Of a DNA stretch of 13,986 nucleotides, positions 1 through 6,925 are shown piece after piece. The stretch is from an uncultured Propionibacteriaceae bacterium (lineage in GTDB: Bacteria; Actinomycetota; Actinomycetes; Propionibacteriales; Propionibacteriaceae). Both the position numbers and the translations under genes were made by a program. The notes below the pieces were generated by a model. It was not told the DNA's origin. It searched no databases and saw only the letters and a list, made by a program, of their open reading frames with translations. Each line of letters begins with the position of its first letter. Positions within the stretch are counted from its first letter, which is position 1. The DNA lies in the NCBI GenBank assembly GCA_936924635.1, contig CAKZHP010000111.1, positions 1 through 13,986 of the forward strand. Reading direction: 5' to 3'.

Positions 1-183
1 CCGCGGCGGCGGGGCGGTTGACCCCGGTCTTCCTTCGTCGAGCTTCGCGGCGGTCTCTTGTTCGGTGCCAGTCTCGTCTCGCTTGCTGCATTGTCGTCGT
101 TCTGGGATGCGCGGTGGCGCTCTGGGCTTGGCGTCTTGTGGGGCCGCGTCCCTGCCTGGGTGCTGAGGCGTCAAACGTGGCGT
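1..183. other. non-coding-looking left edge
   Basis: I see no supportable gene here. A frame ending in TGA at 19-21 could be the last few codons (ending RRRGG) of a gene lying upstream of the window, but six codons cannot show this. From about 25 to 150 the strand is visibly richer in T than the rest of the window. The reading frame that runs through this stretch into the epimerase-like gene gives residues with no resemblance to a Rossmann-fold leader, so I read it as upstream non-coding sequence. Confidence 0.35.
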
Positions 184-784
184 GTGGCCGTGCGCGTACT
201 CGTCGTCGGTGCGACCGGGGTGATCGGTCGAGAGCTGATCCCTGCGTTGCTGACCGCTGGTCACGAGGTGGTGGGCACCTCCTGTTCGGTGGACGGGGCC
301 AGGTCGATCGACGTCATGGGCGCCGCAGGGGAGGTCCTCGACATCTACGACACCGACGCGGTGCGCGCCTTGCTGACCCGTACCCGGCCGGACGCCGTGG
401 TCAGCGAGGTGACCGACCTCCCCGACTCGCTGGCAGATCTCAAGGCCGGCAGGTCCGCCAACGCTCGTGTACGCCGCGAGGCGGTGCCCGCACTGGTCAC
501 CGCTGTCAGGAAGTGCGGGGTGCGTCACATCCTCGTGCAGAGCATCGACTGGCCCGCGTCCGGAGAGGGGGGTGTCGCGGTCGACACCATGGAGGCGGCG
601 ACGCTCGCGGCTGGGGGAGTGGTCCTGCGGTACGGGCAGGTTGTACGGCCCCGGCACGTTCCACCAGACCCCTCCCGAGGGGCCAACCGTGACGCCGGCA
701 CACGCCGCACGCCGTACGGTCGACCTGGTCGCCGCCCCCGGCGGCATCCAGACGGTCCCCGACGCGGACGAGTCGTCCGACTAG
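184..784 (+). pseudogene. NAD-dependent epimerase/dehydratase-like protein, frameshifted
   Basis: The first part, read from GTG 184 (or GTG 190), is a Rossmann-fold start: RVLVVGATGVIGREL gives the GxxGxxG nucleotide loop, followed by an Asp-containing acidic strand (DIYDTDAVRALL). The frame is good until about base 640 (LRYGQ). There the family motif LYGPGTFH continues only in the frame one base further on, from TTG 641. That frame then runs through AHAARRTVDLV to a TAG at 782-784. Removing one G at about 640 gives a continuous protein of about 200 residues. This is short for SDR epimerases, which are usually near 300, and I see no YxxxK catalytic pair, so even the repaired protein may be a divergent or reduced member. 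The substrate cannot be told. There is no clear ribosome binding site at 184. Either the gene is decayed or there is one sequencing error. Intact genes around it and the CPBP lesions downstream favour decay. Confidence 0.7.
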
Positions 785-794
785 GAGTCGCACC

Positions 795-810
795 GCCGGT
801 GCGCACCGGC
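795..810. terminator. 16-bp perfect palindrome after the epimerase remnant
   Basis: GCCGGTGCGCACCGGC is a perfect palindrome that can fold as a 6-bp GC stem with a GCGC loop, starting 11 bases after the epimerase stop. No T-run follows, so it is not a classic intrinsic terminator. Actinobacteria do use hairpins without a U-tract, and a protein-binding site is equally possible. Confidence 0.3.
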
Positions 811-836
811 CGCAGCCGCCGTCCCCGATCCCACGG

Positions 837-863
837 TTGACTGTCGGACCAGGCCCCTACGCT
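837..863 (+). promoter_or_regulatory. candidate leaderless promoter of the AAA ATPase gene
   Basis: TACGCT at 858-863 fits the actinobacterial -10 pattern TAnnnT and stands 6 bases before ATG 870, the spacing expected when transcription begins at or next to the start codon. TTGACT at 837-842 is a good -35 match, but the 15-base spacer is short. No Shine-Dalgarno sequence precedes the ATG, which agrees with a leaderless transcript. Confidence 0.5.
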
Positions 864-869
864 CGTCGC

Positions 870-2033
870 ATGCTCACCACCCTGGCGGTCCACGGCTACC
901 GCAGCCTGCGTGACGTGGTGCTGCCGCTGTCGGGTCTGACGGTCGTCACCGGCCCGAACGGGAGCGGCAAGTCCAGCCTCTACCAGGCGTTCCGGCTGCT
1001 GGCCGGCACCGCGTCGAACGGTCTCGTCGGCTCCCTGGCCGCCGCTGGTGGTTTGCAGTCGGTGCTCTGGGCCGGGCCGGAGACCCTGTCCGGTGCCATG
1101 CGACGGGGCGAGGTGGCCGTCCAGGGGACCACGCGGCGGGGCCCAGTCAGCCTCCAGATGGGGTTCGCCGGCGACGGGTTCGGCTACCTCGTCGACGTGG
1201 GCCTGCCGCCGCCCCGACGCGGCACGATGTTCGACCGAGATCCCGAGCTGAAACGCGAGCTGCTCTGGTCGGGCCCGGTGATGCGTCCCGCGGCGCTCTT
1301 GGTCGAGCGTCGCGGGGCCACTGTCAAGGTGCGCGGCGACGCCGGCTGGAGCGAGGTCACGTCTGGGCTCTCGACACGGGAGTCGGTCCTGGCCCAGGTG
1401 AACGACCCGCGGGAGTACCCAGAGCTGGCCGCCGTGCGGGCGCAGGTGGCCGCATGGCGGTTCCACGACCACATCCGCACCGATCCCGACGCCCCGGCCC
1501 GCCGGCCTCAGGTCGGCACCTGGAGCCCCCTGCTCGACCACACCGGCGACAATCTCGCCTCGGCGCTGCAGACGATCCTCGAGTCCGCGTACGCCGACGA
1601 ACTCACCTCGGCGATCGATCAGGCCTTCCCCGGGTCCAGGGTGGAGATCACCGAGACCGACGGCTGGTTCGGCATCGAGCTCACCCAGCCAGGGATGCTG
1701 CGCCCCATGGTCGGGCGGGACCTCAGCGACGGCACGCTGCGCTTCCTGGGCCTCGCCGCCGCCCTGCTGAGCCCCAGCCCGCCGCCGCTGCTGGTGCTCA
1801 ACGAGCCCGAGACGAGCCTTCACCCCGAGGTGGTCCCCGCGGTCGCTGCGCTGGTCGCGGCAGCCGCACGTCGTACGCAGGTCGTGGTCGTCACCCACGC
1901 CATGGCCCTCGCCCAGGCGCTCGACGGGGAGGACGGCTGCCTCTGGCACGAGCTCGTCAAGGACACGGGGGAGACACGGGTCGTCGACCAGGGGTTGCTC
2001 ACCCGACCCCGATGGGAGTGGGGGAGGCGCTGA
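870..2033 (+). CDS. AAA/ABC-like ATPase (RecF/SMC-type, COG4637-like)
   Basis: The protein has 387 residues and a complete ABC-type ATP site. It has Walker A GPNGSGKSS at 28-36, the signature-like LSDGT at 285-289, Walker B LLVLNEPE at 307-314 and a switch histidine (VVVTHA) at 343. The short distance between the halves, filled by about 240 residues without an evident long coiled coil, matches stand-alone RecF-like predicted ATPases (AAA_21 group) rather than SMC or Rad50. The Walker B Asp is Asn (LNEPETSLHP), a variant I know from this family. ATG 870 is chosen because a -10 box lies 6 bases upstream and the residues before it (from 837) look non-coding. No TOPRIM nuclease domain, HNH partner or transporter subunit is present, and both neighbours are unrelated, so the role is unknown. 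DNA repair or DNA-end binding is only a family-level guess. Confidence 0.85.
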   Translation: MLTTLAVHGYRSLRDVVLPLSGLTVVTGPNGSGKSSLYQAFRLLAGTASNGLVGSLAAAGGLQSVLWAGPETLSGAMRRGEVAVQGTTRRGPVSLQMGFAGDGFGYLVDVGLPPPRRGTMFDRDPELKRELLWSGPVMRPAALLVERRGATVKVRGDAGWSEVTSGLSTRESVLAQVNDPREYPELAAVRAQVAAWRFHDHIRTDPDAPARRPQVGTWSPLLDHTGDNLASALQTILESAYADELTSAIDQAFPGSRVEITETDGWFGIELTQPGMLRPMVGRDLSDGTLRFLGLAAALLSPSPPPLLVLNEPETSLHPEVVPAVAALVAAAARRTQVVVVTHAMALAQALDGEDGCLWHELVKDTGETRVVDQGLLTRPRWEWGRR

Positions 2034-2155
2034 GACGACGTACGGGGTCGCGCGGCGCGTCGGCTCCTGCGGCGGTTCTGCAGCGCGAGAGGCCGGTCCC
2101 TCCCCTGCCGGGCGCTCGGCCCTCTCCGGCGTCGCAGCCGAGCGGACAAGGCATC

Positions 2156-2182
2156 GCGCCCGGCCGGCAGACCGTCGGGCGC
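2156..2182. terminator. possible hairpin downstream of the ATPase gene
   Basis: GCGCCCG at 2156-2162 pairs perfectly with CGGGCGC at 2176-2182 across a 13-base loop. It lies about 120 bases after the ATPase stop and before the argA promoter. No U-run follows. The rest of the 2034-2270 interval shows no gene on either strand that I would support. In sequence this rich in G and C, a 7-bp stem can arise by chance. Confidence 0.25.
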
Positions 2183-2270
2183 CTCCTGACGTCGGGCCGC
2201 CGCGACCCGAGGCCGCTCACCCTGAGCGCTAGACGCCGTGGTGGCGCAGGTATCCCCGGGGACGCGGCAC

Positions 2271-2276
2271 TAGACT
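2271..2276 (+). promoter_or_regulatory. -10 box of a leaderless argA promoter
   Basis: TAGACT matches TAnnnT and is separated by 6 bases (CCCGCC) from GTG 2283. No convincing -35 is seen 16-18 bases upstream. No Shine-Dalgarno sequence lies between the box and the start. The same box-to-start spacing recurs before the ATPase gene and recG. Confidence 0.5.
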
Positions 2277-2282
2277 CCCGCC

Positions 2283-3677
2283 GTGGCAGCCGAGGAGTCC
2301 GTGGGCCAGCACGGAGCGCATGTGAGCGACCCTGCCCGTCACGGTGACCAGGCCGCGCACGAGTTCGTGTCCGCCCTGCGAGGAGCGGCCCCGTACGTCC
2401 ATGCCCACCACGGCGGCACCTTCGTCATCGCCTTCTCCGGCGAGACGTGCGCGGGGCCGCACTGGACCCGGATCCTCGCCGACATCGCGCTGCTCACCAG
2501 CCTCGGCGTCCGCCTCGTGCTGGTGCACGGTGCGCGCCCCCAGATCGACGCGCAACTCGCGCTGATGGGCATCGAGCCCCGCTACGAGGCCGACATGCGC
2601 GTCACCGACCACCGCGCGATGGTCGGCGTCAAGGCCGCGGTCGGTGCGCTGCGGCTCGACATCGAGGCCGGGCTGGCGGCCACCCTGGCCCGTGCAGGCA
2701 CCAACGGCGAGCAGGTGCCCGTGGTCGGCGGCACCTGGGTGACGGCGCGCCCCGAAGGCGTACGCGACGGGGTCGACTTCTCACTCACCGGTCGCGTACG
2801 CAGGGTCGACACGGCGTCCATCCAAGACGCCCTCGCCGATCAGCGCGTCGTGCTGCTGTCCCCGCTGGGGTTCAGCCCCACCGGGGAGATCTTCAACCTC
2901 CGCAGCGGCGACGTGGCGCGCGCCGCGGCCGTGGGGCTCCAGGCCGACAAGCTGATCTTCGTGCTGGAGTCGGACCCGCGCTCCTGGCCCATGGCCACGT
3001 CCGGCGGCGACGTCGGGCAGTTCGTGGTCTCCGACGTCGAGGACTCCCTCAGCGAGGCGCTCCTGGCTGACCTCTCGATCGAGGACCGCCACTGCGTGCA
3101 GGAGTCGCTCGACGCCGCCCGGCACGGTGTCGGTCGCGTCCACCTCGTCGGCGCCCACCAGGAGGGCGCGCTGCTCCGCGAGCTGTACACCCGCGACGGA
3201 GCCGGGCTGATGTTCTACAACGCCGAGGACTACGAGTCGCTGCGGCAGGCGCGGGTCGACGACATCACCGGCATCATGGCCCTCCTGGCCCCCCTCGAGG
3301 CCGAGGGCATCCTCGTGCCCCGGTCCCGAGAACAGCTGGAGCGCGACATCGAGAGCTTCACCGTGATGCTTCGCGACGGCATGGTCATCGCGACCAGCGC
3401 GGTGTTCGACTACCCCGAGGAGTCCAGCGCCGAGCTGGCCTGCGTCGCCGTGCACCCCCAGTACCGCGGCAGCCAGCGCGCCGAGACCCTGCTGCTCCAC
3501 GCGGAGCGAGAGGCCCGGCTGCGCGACATCGAGCGCCTGTTCGTCCTCACCACCCAGACCCCGCACTGGTTCTGGGAGCACGGGTTCCGCCCGGCCGCGA
3601 CCAGCGACCTGCCAGAGCGGCGGCGCTCGACGTACAACGCCACACGCCGCTCGAAGGTGATGACCAAGCCGCTGTAG
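2283..3677 (+). CDS. argA: N-acetylglutamate synthase, E. coli ArgA type
   Basis: This enzyme makes N-acetyl-L-glutamate from glutamate and acetyl-CoA, the first step of arginine synthesis, in the cytoplasm. The 464 residues have the full classical layout. An amino-acid-kinase-like domain (about 35-310) contains GVRLVLVHGARPQID at 75-89 and the RVTDHR segment at 106-111. A GNAT domain (about 322-464) contains LEAEGILVPRSREQL at 338-352, the acetyl-CoA loop VHPQYRGSQRAE at 390-401, and the closing FVLTTQTPHWFWEHGF. These blocks align by eye, in order, with E. coli ArgA (443 residues). The extra length is an N-terminal extension of about 20 residues. In classical ArgA the kinase-like domain carries arginine feedback inhibition. 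GTG 2283 is supported by the -10 box 6 bases upstream. No other arg gene lies nearby. Many actinobacteria use a short GNAT-only synthase or bifunctional ArgJ instead, so possession of this type suggests transfer, as inference. Confidence 0.93.
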   Translation: MAAEESVGQHGAHVSDPARHGDQAAHEFVSALRGAAPYVHAHHGGTFVIAFSGETCAGPHWTRILADIALLTSLGVRLVLVHGARPQIDAQLALMGIEPRYEADMRVTDHRAMVGVKAAVGALRLDIEAGLAATLARAGTNGEQVPVVGGTWVTARPEGVRDGVDFSLTGRVRRVDTASIQDALADQRVVLLSPLGFSPTGEIFNLRSGDVARAAAVGLQADKLIFVLESDPRSWPMATSGGDVGQFVVSDVEDSLSEALLADLSIEDRHCVQESLDAARHGVGRVHLVGAHQEGALLRELYTRDGAGLMFYNAEDYESLRQARVDDITGIMALLAPLEAEGILVPRSREQLERDIESFTVMLRDGMVIATSAVFDYPEESSAELACVAVHPQYRGSQRAETLLLHAEREARLRDIERLFVLTTQTPHWFWEHGFRPAATSDLPERRRSTYNATRRSKVMTKPL

Positions 3678-3700
3678 CGCCATCCTCACGTTAAGCATCC

Positions 3701-3735
3701 TTGACATGATGCAAAGCGTCATTTGTCTTCGAGGT
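3701..3735 (+). promoter_or_regulatory. promoter/operator region of the CPBP-XRE remnant
   Basis: A perfect -35 hexamer TTGACA lies at 3701-3706 in the most AT-rich stretch of the window (about 3690-3735). A -10 is unclear: TTTGTC at 3722-3727 and TGTCTT at 3724-3729 are poor matches. GACA (3703-3706) and TGTC (3724-3727) form an inverted pair around the promoter core, as expected of an operator for a small dimeric XRE repressor such as the one encoded downstream. The repressor link is inference. Confidence 0.4.
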
Positions 3736-4489
3736 ATGGCTGATCCCACCTCCCCCGCAGCAGCGGCTGCTCCTGCCGCACCTCACGCCCCGTACGCCGC
3801 CGGCGTGCGCCGCCCGCGTTCCCGCCCCTGCCCGACCGGTCGACGATCCCCACCACTGCGGTCCTCCTCGGCCTGCTGGTGATGCGCCTCGTGCTGCTCC
3901 TGGTCACCGACGGGATCTCGTACGCGGGGTTCCGCGCCACCGGCAACGCCGACCCGCTCACCGCGGCGCTCGTCGCCTCCGACTTCTGGATCGTCCCGGT
4001 CGACCTCATCACTCTCGCGGTCCTGGCCTGGCTGATGAAGCGGGAGGGTGGGTCGCTGCGGGGGCTGCTCGGCCGCCTCACCCGGCGCGACCTGGCTCTG
4101 GCGATCCCGGCCTTCCTCCCGTTCGCGGTGGCCTTCCTCGCCTCCTCGTACGCCGGCAACCTGATCGTCTACCAGGGCGCGCCGCCACGGACGGCGGCGA
4201 CTTCGGCGTCTCGCTGTGGTTCGGGATCTGGGCGGTCACGATCATGCCCGTGACGATCGCCCTCGCCGAGGAGCTGCTCTACCGCGCGTACCTGCTCCCA
4301 CGCTTCCAGGCCCGGATGGGGCGTGCCGTCGGCTTCGTCGTGGTGGCTCTCGGCTTCGGCATCCAGCACATCGCCTTCTCGCTGGGCGGCTGGCGCTCGA
4401 TGCTGGCCCGCGCGCTCTCGCTGTTCCTCGCCGGCCTGGCGATCGCCGGCCTGTACGAAGAACCGCCTCAAAGAGCTCCGCGCCCGTGA
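3736..4489 (+). pseudogene. CPBP-family intramembrane protease-like protein, multiply disrupted
   Basis: The reading starts at ATG 3736 (MADPTSPAAA..., 3 bases after GAGG at 3731-3734), an Ala/Pro-rich leader. It must shift near 3805-3815 into the frame holding PLPDRSTIPTTAVLLGLLV and several hydrophobic segments. It must shift again near 4178-4181 (after NLIVYQG) into the frame DFGVSLWFG...VTIALAEELLYRAYLL. That last frame has the CPBP hallmark EExxxR (EELLYR) and a later conserved histidine segment (GIQHIAF). Both shifts are in the same sense, one base missing or two added. The frame ends at TGA 4487-4489 after GLYEEPPQRAPRP, without the usual last helices of the family. CPBP proteins are membrane metalloproteases or bacteriocin-immunity-type proteins, and small XRE genes often sit beside them. 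The whole structure looks like a dead gene, unless the sequence has errors. Confidence 0.7.
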
Positions 4490-4646
4490 CCAGCTGACGC
4501 AGGCCGACCTCGCCGCCGCGCTGGACGTGTCACGGCAGACGGTGATCGCGCTGGAGTCTGGCAAGTACGACCCCAGCCTGCCGCTCGCCTTCAAGATCTC
4601 GGCCGTGCTCCGGCTGCCGCTGGAGGAGATCTTCTTCCCCGAGTAG
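4455..4646 (+). CDS. small XRE-family helix-turn-helix regulator, start codon lost
   Basis: Codons 4458-4643 encode an almost complete member of the 65-70-residue XRE family: KNRLKELRARDQLTQADLAA, then LDVSRQTVIALESGKYDPSL and the ending LPLEEIFFPE. The HTH (TQADLAAALDVSRQTVIALE) looks intact. Relatives normally begin MKNR. Here the codon before KNR is ACG (4455-4457), and the preceding DNA is the CPBP reading in another frame. The only usual start further upstream in this frame is GTG 4323, which would add 44 unrelated residues. No ribosome binding site precedes 4455. I therefore give the position of the former start codon and regard the gene as probably not translated properly, although initiation at ACG or as a fused 107-residue product cannot be excluded. 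If functional, it would be a DNA-binding autorepressor of the CPBP operon. Confidence 0.6.
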   Translation, partial: TKNRLKELRARDQLTQADLAAALDVSRQTVIALESGKYDPSLPLAFKISAVLRLPLEEIFFPE

Positions 4647-4660
4647 GGACTGTCAGTCCC
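4646..4660. promoter_or_regulatory. 15-bp perfect palindrome in front of recG
   Basis: GGGACTGTCAGTCCC is a perfect inverted repeat (7-bp arms, central T). It begins on the last base of the XRE stop codon and ends 6 bases before the recG -10 box, covering the place where a -35 would be expected. It may be an operator for recG, a site of the adjacent XRE protein, or a short terminator-like hairpin without a U-run. The sequence alone cannot decide. Confidence 0.4.
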
Positions 4661-4666
4661 GCTCTC

Positions 4667-4672
4667 TAGGCT
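4667..4672 (+). promoter_or_regulatory. -10 box of a leaderless recG promoter
   Basis: TAGGCT fits TAnnnT and is followed after 6 bases (GACCCC) by GTG 4679. There is no Shine-Dalgarno sequence and no good -35. The -35 position is occupied by the palindrome at 4646-4660. Confidence 0.55.
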
Positions 4673-4678
4673 GACCCC

Positions 4679-6880
4679 GTGGCGACCTGGCAGACCCCGA
4701 TGTTCCGCGAGCTGGCGGAGCCGCTGGTGCGCCTGCTCGGTGACAAGACCGCCAAGCCGTTGCGGGCGATGGGGCTGGAGACCCTGCACGACCTGCTGCG
4801 CCACCTGCCGCGCCACCTGATGTCGGGCGCCGACCTGACCGACATCGGCCAGATCATGCGTGACTACGAGAAGGGGACCGCCCCCGACCACGTCGCGATC
4901 CTGGCCAGGATCGTCGAGGTGGCCCCCAAGACCTCCAACGGCAAGCACCGGCTGGAGGTGACGATCGGTGCCCGCCCCGACTTCCTGCGCATCACGTTCT
5001 TCGGGAAGCCGCACCTGATCGCCTACTGGCAGGGCCTGCTGTCCCGCTCCCAGGTCGGTCTGTTCTCCGGCAAGCTGGGCTGGTTCCGCGACCAGCCACA
5101 GCTGAACCATCCCGACTTCGTGATGCTGATGCCCGACGGGTCGATGGAGGGCGGCCAGTCCCAGATGACGATGGCGAAGCAGGTCCGCAAGTCGTCGTTC
5201 CTCGGCATCTACCCCCAGACCTCGGCGATCAAGACCTGGACCATCTCCGAGTGCGAAGACCTGGCGCTGGAGCGCATCGTCGGCATCCCTGACGCCATGC
5301 CGGCGTGGGTACGGGACGAGGCGGAGCTGCTCGACTTCGAGGAGGCCTGCCGCGCCGTCCACCAGCCGGCGTCGCGCGAGGAGCACGCCGCCGGGGTGCG
5401 GCGACTGATCTTCGACGAGGCGTTCGCCACGCAGGTCGCCATGGCCTACCGCAGGGCCGACACCAGGCGGCACCTCGCCCTCGCCCGGCCTCGCCGCGCC
5501 GGCGGCCTGCTCGACGCCTTCGACGCACGGCTGCCGTTCGCGCTCACCGAGCAGCAGGAGTCGATCGGTGACGAGATCTTCGCCGCGCTCGACAGCAGGC
5601 GACCCATGCAGCGGCTGCTCCAGGGCGAGGTGGGCTCCGGCAAGACGGTGGTCGCCTTGCGGGCCATGCTGGCGGTCGTCGACGCCGGCGGTCAGGCCGT
5701 GCTCCTGGCGCCGACGGAGGTGCTGGCCCAGCAGCACTACCTGTCGGTCACGGCGCTGCTGGGCGACCTTGCGCTCGGTCAGCAGCTCGGGGCTGCCGAG
5801 CACGCCACCGAGGTGGTCCTTCTGACCGGCTCCGCCCCGGCCGCCGCCAAGCGAACGGCCCTGGCTCAGATCTCCTCGGGGGAGGCTGGCATCGTCATCG
5901 GCACGCACGCCCTGCTGGAGGAGCGGGTCGAGCCGGCCGACCTCGGCCTCGTCGTCGTCGACGAGCAGCACCGGTTCGGCGTCGAGCAGCGCAACGCGCT
6001 CGGCAGCCGGGTCGGGCACCACCCCCACGTGCTGGTGATGACGGCCACCCCCATCCCTCGCTCGGTCGCCATGACGGTCTTCGGTGACCTCGACGTCTCC
6101 ACGCTGACCGAGCTGCCGCGCGGGCGGGCCGACGTGTCCACTACGGTGGTCGACACCGTCAGGCGCCAGGCGTGGGTCGACCGCGCCTGGCAGCGCGTCG
6201 TCGAGGAGGTGTCCGTCGGGCGGCAGGCCTTCGTGATCTGCCCTGCGATCGGTGGCAAGGACGCCACCGAGGGTGTCGCCGCCGTCGAGGACGTGGTGGT
6301 CACCCTGGCAGAGGGACCGCTCTCCGGGCTGCGGGTGGAGAAGCTGCATGGCCGGATGCCGGCCGACGCCAAGACCGAGACCATGCGCCGGTACGCGGCC
6401 GGCGAGATCGACGTGCTCGTGGCCACCACCGTGGTCGAGGTCGGTGTCGACGTGCCGAACGCCTCGGTGATGGTGGTGCTCGACGCCGACCGCTACGGCA
6501 TCTCTCAGCTCCACCAGCTGCGGGGCCGCATCGGCCGCGGGGCTTACCCGGGCGTCTGCCTCCTGCTGACCGCCGCCGAGCCCGGCACCACCGCCCGCGA
6601 GCGCCTGGACGCGGTCGCCGCCACCCGCGACGGCTTCGCGCTGTCCGAGGTCGACCTCGCGCAGCGCCGCGAGGGTGACGTGCTGGGCCGCTCGCAGTCC
6701 GGCGGCCGCTCCAGCCTGCGTCTGCTGCGGGTCTTGGAGCACGCCGACGACATCGCCATCGCGCGCACGCTCGCCGAACGCGTGGTGGCGCAGGACCCGG
6801 ACCTGACCGACCCTGGTATCCGCGACTACGTCACCACCATCGACCGGATCGCCGAGGGGGAGTGGCAGGAGTCGACCTGA
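4679..6880 (+). CDS. recG: ATP-dependent DNA helicase RecG
   Basis: RecG remodels stalled replication forks and branch-migrates Holliday junctions. The 733 residues are full length. An N-terminal wedge/OB region spans about 60-160. Helicase motifs follow: Walker A GEVGSGKT at 316-323, DEQH at 428-431 in VVVDEQHRFGVEQR, TATPIPRS at 455-462, VATTVVEVGVDVP at 581-593 and QLRGRIGRG at 613-621. The C-terminal RecG-type segment GDVLGRSQSG is at 666-675. DEQH with HRFGVEQR separates RecG from Mfd and UvrB. GTG 4679 is chosen because the residues after it (ATWQTPMFRELAEPL) begin the conserved N-terminus and a -10 box lies 6 bases upstream. It is the first intact gene of the housekeeping block, separated by 52 bases from rsmD. 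Confidence 0.97.
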   Translation: MATWQTPMFRELAEPLVRLLGDKTAKPLRAMGLETLHDLLRHLPRHLMSGADLTDIGQIMRDYEKGTAPDHVAILARIVEVAPKTSNGKHRLEVTIGARPDFLRITFFGKPHLIAYWQGLLSRSQVGLFSGKLGWFRDQPQLNHPDFVMLMPDGSMEGGQSQMTMAKQVRKSSFLGIYPQTSAIKTWTISECEDLALERIVGIPDAMPAWVRDEAELLDFEEACRAVHQPASREEHAAGVRRLIFDEAFATQVAMAYRRADTRRHLALARPRRAGGLLDAFDARLPFALTEQQESIGDEIFAALDSRRPMQRLLQGEVGSGKTVVALRAMLAVVDAGGQAVLLAPTEVLAQQHYLSVTALLGDLALGQQLGAAEHATEVVLLTGSAPAAAKRTALAQISSGEAGIVIGTHALLEERVEPADLGLVVVDEQHRFGVEQRNALGSRVGHHPHVLVMTATPIPRSVAMTVFGDLDVSTLTELPRGRADVSTTVVDTVRRQAWVDRAWQRVVEEVSVGRQAFVICPAIGGKDATEGVAAVEDVVVTLAEGPLSGLRVEKLHGRMPADAKTETMRRYAAGEIDVLVATTVVEVGVDVPNASVMVVLDADRYGISQLHQLRGRIGRGAYPGVCLLLTAAEPGTTARERLDAVAATRDGFALSEVDLAQRREGDVLGRSQSGGRSSLRLLRVLEHADDIAIARTLAERVVAQDPDLTDPGIRDYVTTIDRIAEGEWQEST

Positions 6881-6919
6881 GCGGCGCCTCGCCGGTCGGG
6901 AGGCCCGCGCGAACCCCGC

Positions 6920-6925
6920 TAGGTT
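6920..6925 (+). promoter_or_regulatory. -10 box of a leaderless rsmD promoter
   Basis: TAGGTT fits TAnnnT and lies 7 bases before GTG 6933, inside the 52-base recG-rsmD gap. It would start the rsmD-coaD-SepIVA-like unit. No clear -35 is seen. Confidence 0.5.

Noticed and set aside
525..1949. Antisense open frame of 474 codons opposite the ATPase gene
   Set aside because: The ATPase on the + strand has all ATP-site motifs. The antisense product has none and spans the intergenic promoter.
870..2033. Anti-phage defence system built on the ATPase
   Set aside because: There is no nuclease, TOPRIM, HNH, reverse transcriptase or toxin gene next to it, and the flanks are an epimerase remnant and argA.
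2034..2270. Small gene between the ATPase and argA (an antisense frame of 73 codons)
   Set aside because: The product is Arg/Pro-rich, has no recognisable start signal and overlaps the ATPase stop. I see only non-coding sequence with a possible hairpin.
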